From positions 3,410,001 to 3,474,000 of the forward strand of contig JAFKAC010000002.1 of NCBI GenBank assembly GCA_025766275.1: 64,000 bases of DNA, read 5' to 3'. The position numbers and the translations under genes were made by a program. The stretch comes from Lactarius indigo (Eukaryota; Basidiomycota; Agaricomycetes; Russulales; Russulaceae). The notes beneath the pieces are model-generated. The model searched no databases, had not been told where the DNA came from, and saw nothing but the letters and a program-made list of their open reading frames with translations. Within the stretch, counting starts at the first letter, position 1; each line of letters begins with the position of its first letter. Positions 58,945 to 64,000 of this stretch are shown here, one piece after another.

Positions 58945-60122
58945 ATGGAAAAGCTCGAAGTATTGAAACCCATAACCCGGGTATTTCCATCTACATGTAT
59001 CTCTCTCTGCTTAAATTTATGGGACAATGCGTGCAGATAAGTGACAGAGTAGTCAGGATACTAGGGCAGGTATGCCCCCATTCATGTCGTTCACTTGAAA
59101 ACTACTTCTACTGGTGCTAGAATCCGGGAAAATTCACCTTGCAAGGTTTCTTGTCTTGACCTTCCAAATAATCCACTGGTGTGCTTAGCTTGTGCCCTCA
59201 GGAACCAACACATACATCGTCGGCGCTTCCAACCCGTACATCCTTGTGGACACGGGCGAGGGGAAACCAGAATATCCTCCAACCTTGCGCACAGCACTCG
59301 AGAATCCACGACACCCATCGCTACCTGACATCTCAGACATAATTTTGACACATCGGCACCATGACCATATCCGTGGGCTGCCGTCAGTGCTCAGCCTTTG
59401 TCGTGATCTCTGGGCCAAACGAAACCCGGAAACGCCTTTCTTACCTCCCCGCATACACAAGTTCCCTCTCCCTACGCCTAATTCGGATCTCGTCCTTGAT
59501 GAGCTTCAATCTGGGTTAAAGGAGAGCGATTACCTTCCCGCTCCGGGAGGCGGCCACTTCCACGATCTCGCAGATGGTCAGAAACTGACCGCATCAGTCC
59601 TGCCTCCAGGGTCAAACCCAAATGATTGGACACTCGAAGTACTGCACTGCCCAGGTCACACTGCCGATTCTATCTCTCTCTTCTTCGCTGCAGACCGCGC
59701 GCTCTTCACGGGCGACGCAGTCCTTGGGCAAGGGACTGCCGTATTTGAGGAACTGTATGAGTATCTTGCGAGCCTCCACAAAAAGTACGACGCTCGCGAC
59801 AGATACGATGTACTTTATCCAGGCCACGGCCCTGTAGTCGGTGATGGTGCTCAGACGATCCGCGCATACATTGACCACCGACTTGAGCGCGAGTCACAGG
59901 TCTTGGCAGTGCTTAGCACGACGCCTCTTGAAGGATCGTGGTCGACGTGGACGATCGTTCCGAGGGTGTACTGAAGGATACCCAGAGTCGCTGTTAGAGG
60001 CCGCAGCGAGAGGGATCGTGCTGCACCTTGAAGAAATTGGAGAGGGATGGGAGAGTGAGGTATCTAGGCGGGGAGTTGAAGGAAGCACGATGGGAACTTG
60101 TACGTTAATTTCCCGTGGGTAA
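58945..60122 (+). CDS. LACTB2: LACTB2-type metallo-beta-lactamase-fold endoribonuclease
   Basis: Zinc hydrolase of the glyoxalase II-like MBL fold; animal LACTB2 is a single-strand endoribonuclease in mitochondria. Exons: 58945-58980, 59037-59069, 59121-59145 and 59202-60122. The first three tiny exons encode MEKLEVLKPITRISDRVVRI and LGQNPGKFTLQGTNTYIVG, the usual family opening. Metal ligands: T-H-R-H-H-D-H-I (H-x-H-x-D-H), LHCPGHTADSISLF, LFTGDAVLGQGT and YPGHGPVVGDG. A frame break (extra T at 59972) creates an early stop at the end of the MBL domain; the next frame continues with YPESLLEAAARGIVLHLEEI, the C-terminal winged-helix-like segment of the family, to a stop at 60122. If real, the truncation would leave the active site whole. 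No obvious mitochondrial presequence. Confidence 0.88.
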
Positions 60123-60457
60123 TACATCGGATGTGGTTACCAGCCATGGCATACCCGTGTGACCTATCTCACTCACTCTCGACACTTCGTGATAAGCAGT
60201 GATCTGAGTTGCGCAGTAAGTGGATCAAACCTGCAGCTTGCAGGAGGCACTGTAATGGTACAGGCCGTACAGCCTCACCTGTTCCCGAAAGTGTCCAATG
60301 ACTCGCCTACTACCGCACCCCTCGGAAATCGTCACCACTTTTGGCTAAATAGCAGCCATAGTATCTATCCCAAAGTGTTCTCTCCCGCTCTTAGTCTCAT
60401 TCGACCACCATCTCGTCTAAACAACCCAAATCGCGGATTGTGACTACGGAACATAAC
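60123..60457. other. Intergenic, no recognised gene
   Basis: Between LACTB2 and the F-box-like gene on the same strand. Nothing recognised. Confidence 0.45.
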
Positions 60458-61577
60458 ATGTCTCGGAGAAGGGCTCGGCGTAGTTATGTGTCCCCGTCCG
60501 CCACACCCGAGGATACGCACGCGTCGCAGAAAGTCCCGAACCGAACGTTGCAGCTACCCACAGAACTGGTATACACGATCTTAGCGATATCTATAGGAGA
60601 GTACCTCAGCGACCTCATGCTGTATCCGAGCAAGATCGAGCGATGGGACGCCACACTTACGTTTCTGCACGTTTCACACACATTCCGGGGCTGCACAATC
60701 AAATTGTTGTACCACCTCTGGGGCGACACCTTCATCCGTGAGAGGACGAGGTTCGTTATCTCCCTCACCGGCGCCCTCACCACATCCGCTCACTGGGAAT
60801 CTTAGTGTTATCGGAAACTACAAGCCGACCTACTCCATATTTCGCCGCCTGTCCCACCAAGCCCGCAGCGCAGCCGCTATCCTTCACCTCTCGAGACGAC
60901 AAACCGAAGCTCCTCTCTGCGCGGGTCGTGCGCCACCCCATATCACCCCTCGCGCGCATCTGGTCGGCGTTTATCCGTAACACCGCCGCTGCCAATGCGG
61001 TGCTTCTGGACGCAGAGAACGACCGCATACACGTTGACTTTGAAGACGTGTACGTGGCGGAGGATCTGCAGACGATCACGGACAGCTACGCGGAGATTCC
61101 TGCGGGGATTCGCTCGCAGCTGCTAGGCCGGGTCATGCACCGGGTGATGACCCAGGCCGCGATTTGGACAAAACGTGAGTCAACAATAACTTGGCTGCGG
61201 CGCACGCTCGCACGGATTCAACCGATTTTGAGTATCTAACTCTCTGGCGAGACAGTGAAGGCGCTTAGCGCTACCGTTTCGAGTGTCTTCCGCCTTTTGA
61301 CGCTGCTTGTTGAAGCTGGGGGACAGATCGAGGTTCGTGTCTTCTCAGAGTGGGGGCCATTATCTTTGGCTCAACGTACATACGCCTCGCCAGATTCACT
61401 CTGAACTCCCCAGGATTACGGAGGACAATGTTGCGCAAGTATCGCGGGACAAACATGCAAGTCTAGCAGGTATCTTTTTCGCTCACCGTCGAGGACATCC
61501 CGCCGATGCTCGCGAAGCACGTCACCGCGGTGGGCCTGGATATGGTGTTGTTCTTGCTGGAGCTAGGTGGAGAGTGA
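60458..61577 (+). CDS. F-box-like conserved basidiomycete protein, frame interrupted
   Basis: Tentative exons: 60458-60750, 60806-61174, 61256-61332 and 61414-61577. The N-terminal part has the F-box-like LPTELVYTILAISIGEYLSD followed by FLHVSHTFRGCTIKLLYHLW, the usual helix pattern after an F-box. The middle reads LARIWSAFIRNTAAANAVLL and DLQTITDSYAEIP. The end VEDIPPMLAKHVTAVGLDMV, then LFLLELGGE, looks like a genuine conserved C-terminus. Frame changes are needed after YKPTYSIF (near 60850) and around 61470-61475; exon 4's entry frame is uncertain. I know this layout only as an uncharacterised agaricomycete protein family. An SCF adaptor role is possible from the N-terminal motif but unproven. 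Confidence 0.6.
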
Positions 61578-61738
61578 GGGGGCCTTGTATGTAGAGTTGT
61601 GTCAGATGATGAGGAGCTACATCGCCAGCTACCTCACTGACACGGAGAGGGCGCGGTATCTGCGATAACCGTCCCGTCGTGTAACGATCTTGTTGTAGAG
61701 TAGACCCGGGCCGTCGTTGGCTGCACTCCCAGTCACAG

Positions 61739-62809
61739 ATGTCAACTCGAATACCGATTCACGTATCCAATCAAACGGCTCTCGTTTGGGATGTTGACCG
61801 TGCGCTACAATGCTGGTTTGTGACCTCGCCTGACGACTCTTGACCGATTCTCAGATGTCGCCTACTCTGCGCTCGGAACATCGTATCTGCGGCGTACTGT
61901 CTGGAACGCTTCCCCATCTCTCCCAGCAGAACATATTCCTCGGTGTTCCCCTCGTCCTCATACCAGAAGAGCTCGTTCTCCTCGTAGAAAAGCGTGAGTA
62001 AGCGCGGCGAGTCTTATTATTTCCGCTCCCTCATTTTGGTACAAATGCAGAACTTGCAACGATCGTGCACGACCCTGCAGCGCACCACCTCGCCACGCCT
62101 GCACAGCTCGAGTCCTGGGACGCACAGCGCCAGCGCGGCATCGCCCATCAAATCCGCGAGGCGAGACAGCGCAAAGGCGAGGACAGAGCATCTGCCGCCT
62201 CGGAGGCTGCAGCGCAGAAGAAGCGTGCTGAGCGCGATGCGCGCCGGCAGCGTCAACTAGCAGAGGCCACCGGAGATACAGGACCAGCACCTCCGTCCTC
62301 CGCTACGACTGACACCCCACCGACCAATAACAGCAACACGGCGGCCGTCTACACGGTCTCTGTGGCGACGACGTCTGACACATTTGCGTGGTACGAGCCC
62401 GCGGCGCACGAATACGAGACGCTGGATGCGGCGCGCGAGGCTGGCGTTTGGGCGTACCCCGCAACGGAGGAGGAGCGTGCGCGTTGCGAGGTCTTTCGGG
62501 ATTTATGGGAGAAGGGGTACTACTTGGGCGGGGGCAGCAAATTTGGTGGCGATTGGCTCGTGTATCCCGGTGCGCTCTCTTTTGCCTGGCGCTACTCTCT
62601 CTAAACCCTCTGCAGGCGATCCGCTGCGCTATCACTCTCACTTTGTTGCGACCGTGCAGACCTCGCCGTCTGCTCCATTACGTCCGATGGAGATTGTGGC
62701 ACACGGCCGGTTGGGCACGGCGACGAAAAAGGCACATCTGTTGTGTGGATGGGACGCAGCAAGCCGGGAGGTCACCTACATCAGCATCGAGTGGGCAGGG
62801 TTCGGGTAG
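61739..62809 (+). CDS. SEN34: tRNA-splicing endonuclease subunit SEN34
   Basis: Catalytic subunit that cuts the 3' splice site of intron-containing pre-tRNAs. Exons: 61739-61799, 61855-61993, 62051-62569 and 62616-62809. N-terminal beta-rich part: IHVSNQTALVWDVD, then HRICGVLSGTLPHLSQQNIF and LGVPLVLIPEELVLLVEK. A long Ala/Arg/Gln-rich charged helix (about 62090-62270) links to the endonuclease domain: EEERARCEVFRDLWEKGYYL, GGGSKFGGDWLVYPG (catalytic Tyr), GDPLRYHSHFVA (catalytic His), GRLGTATKKAHLLC (catalytic Lys) and YISIEWAGFG at the end. One extra T near 61863 breaks exon 2 close to its start; the rest is in frame. It ends 115 bp from the convergent EI24-like gene. Confidence 0.9.
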
Positions 62810-62924
62810 TCGAGCACACATAAAGAGAATCCTGCATTGTATGTATTGCGTCCTTATGACGTGTATATGATGCGACGGTGAACGACGAGAGCGACAACGA
62901 CGGGAACAATAACGAGAAGAACGT

Positions 62925-64000
62925 TTAGTCTAATTTCCGTCGTGCTGCCATGGTCTGGCGCAGTGCAGGACCACGACGAAGTGGCCGCAGCTCGACAGCG
63001 TCGCCCTCGCCCCCCTCCATTTTCCCGCTCGCCTGATCTAGGGAGAATGCTCTTGGTCTCGTACCTGAACGCCGTCCCGTGCAGAGACTGAGCACGGACA
63101 CGATGCAGTCGTTGATGAAAATCACCGAAGCGAAGATGCGGAGGCGTATAGGTATGTATGGGGACGGGTGCATGATCGGGGCGCTTGAGGAAGCAGAGTC
63201 AGGTGGGGGTGCCCGTGGGGAGGGGTTGTATGGGTCGCTTGGCACGGGGTGGGCGTGCACCGCCATAATTATGTACTAAGGGCTGGCATTCGGCAAAGAC
63301 GGAGCGATGATTGGCAATTGAGCAGCACTCACGGACGGAAAAATTAGGGCAAAGAGCGCTGCATTGGCGAGGGTGCTGCCCCACATGCATAAGAGCGCCG
63401 AAGGCAGGCCTACCGGGAAGTGATAAGCCGAATAGGGACCACGTAGGAAATAGGTCTGAACATACCAAAGGCAAAGAAGTACATCCACCGCTCTTCCAGG
63501 AATCGTATTCGCCGAGAAAGCGACAAGCCGCGCGCTATCCAGATGAACCTTTCCCCCGGAAGATTAAAATGGAAGGCAGGAGGACGTCGCGAGGCTGACT
63601 CACTCAAAACAATAATATCTAAAAGTTTGTGTGAGATGAGGTAATAACAGATGCTGGCATCGGGGGTCCACTCACGCGTTCACCCAGCAAAAGAAAATAG
63701 CCTTCGCTACGCCGCCAACGACGGGGACGTAACCCAGCGCAAATGAGAGAAAGACGCACGTCCCGACCATAACGGCACGATACGCGGACGTCGCTAGCGA
63801 GTTGAGAAACGCGATGTAGGCGTTTGGGGATGTGGTAGAAGTCATCCCGGCATACGGAAACGCAAGGCCATGCCGCAATGTGAAAGTACGCTTTGCAACG
63901 AGAGAGCACCATGAGGCCTGCACAAATACAATAAGTGAGAACCTTCACCCGGAATGCGTGTACGTACGTTGAGGTAGAGCGAGACGCCCACGACGGGCAG
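62925..64000 (-). CDS. EI24-domain multi-pass membrane protein (5' end outside window)
   Basis: The EI24 (etoposide-induced 2.4) family comprises ER membrane proteins linked to autophagy and lipid handling in animals; the fungal role is unclear. Exons from the 5' side: 63968 to beyond 64000, 63676-63917, 63604-63618 (a 15-nt microexon), 63466-63548, 63333-63409 and 62925-63275. Membrane segments: YRAVMVGTCVFLSFALGYVP leading to GGVAKAIFFCWVNAYYCFE, then the highly characteristic LSLSRRIRFLEERWMYFFAF and GLPSALLCMWGSTLANAALF, ALIFPSYIIMAVHAHPVP. PIRLRIFASVIFINDCIVSV is the family's last hydrophobic block. The tail is basic and probably cytosolic. All junctions visible here are in frame and no break is found. 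Confidence 0.82.

Noticed and set aside
1..64000. CRISPR array, bacterial operons, phage or integron structures
   Set aside because: The window is intron-rich fungal nuclear DNA; the only regular tandem repeats are the WD40 coding units.

Overview
This window is eukaryotic nuclear DNA from a filamentous basidiomycete, most likely an agaricomycete. Almost every recognisable gene is split by short introns of about 45-65 nt, with GT (occasionally GC) donors and CAG/TAG acceptors. Several predicted proteins belong to families typical of Agaricomycetes: DUF6593, Myb/SANT-like, crinkler-type NTPase-nuclease and NACHT-WD40. The overall style, including the crinkler and NLR families, recalls Ceratobasidiaceae (Rhizoctonia-like) genomes, but I cannot prove the genus from sequence alone.

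Left part (1-18.4 kb): the 5' end of a secreted serine beta-lactamase-like hydrolase (-); Myb/SANT-like copy A (+); COG2 of the Golgi COG tether (+); the decayed C-terminal end of a DUF3638-type giant protein (-); Myb/SANT-like copy B (-, inverted relative to A); complex I subunit NDUFV1 (-); histone acetyltransferase HAT1 (+); glutathione reductase (-). From 18.4 to 25.9 kb lies a stretch of about 7.5 kb in which I find no gene.

Middle part (25.9-39.5 kb): a disordered conserved protein (+), a crinkler/RHS-type ATPase-nuclease (+), a fragment of a Ty1/copia retrotransposon (+), an F-box protein (-), a DUF6593 protein (-) and a C2H2 zinc-finger protein (-). This is the accessory-looking part of the window.

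Right part (39.5-64 kb): dense and mostly alternating in strand. It holds a PI-PLC-like protein (-), checkpoint clamp RAD1 (+), the E3-binding protein PDX1 (-), the sterol sensor SCAP (+), a NACHT-WD40 NLR with 15 near-identical WD repeats (-), a basic CCDC137-like protein (+), splicing factor CWC22 (-), LACTB2-type endoribonuclease (+), an F-box-like conserved protein (+), tRNA-splicing endonuclease SEN34 (+) and an EI24-domain membrane protein (-, running off the end). Head-to-head pairs share short intergenic regions (PLC/RAD1 147 bp, CWC22/LACTB2 180 bp, PDX1/SCAP 392 bp, NDUFV1/HAT1 423 bp), and tail-to-tail pairs are 110-300 bp apart.

A striking property is that many otherwise well-preserved housekeeping genes carry one or a few single-base indels that break the frame (COG2, GLR, PLC, RAD1, PDX1, SCAP, CWC22, LACTB2, SEN34 and others). 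NDUFV1, HAT1, EI24, DUF6593, the zinc-finger gene and both Myb genes are clean. The likeliest explanation is residual consensus error in a long-read assembly. Real decay is likely only for the DUF3638 fragment and possibly the NLR. Exon boundaries below were read by eye from splice signals and frame continuity.
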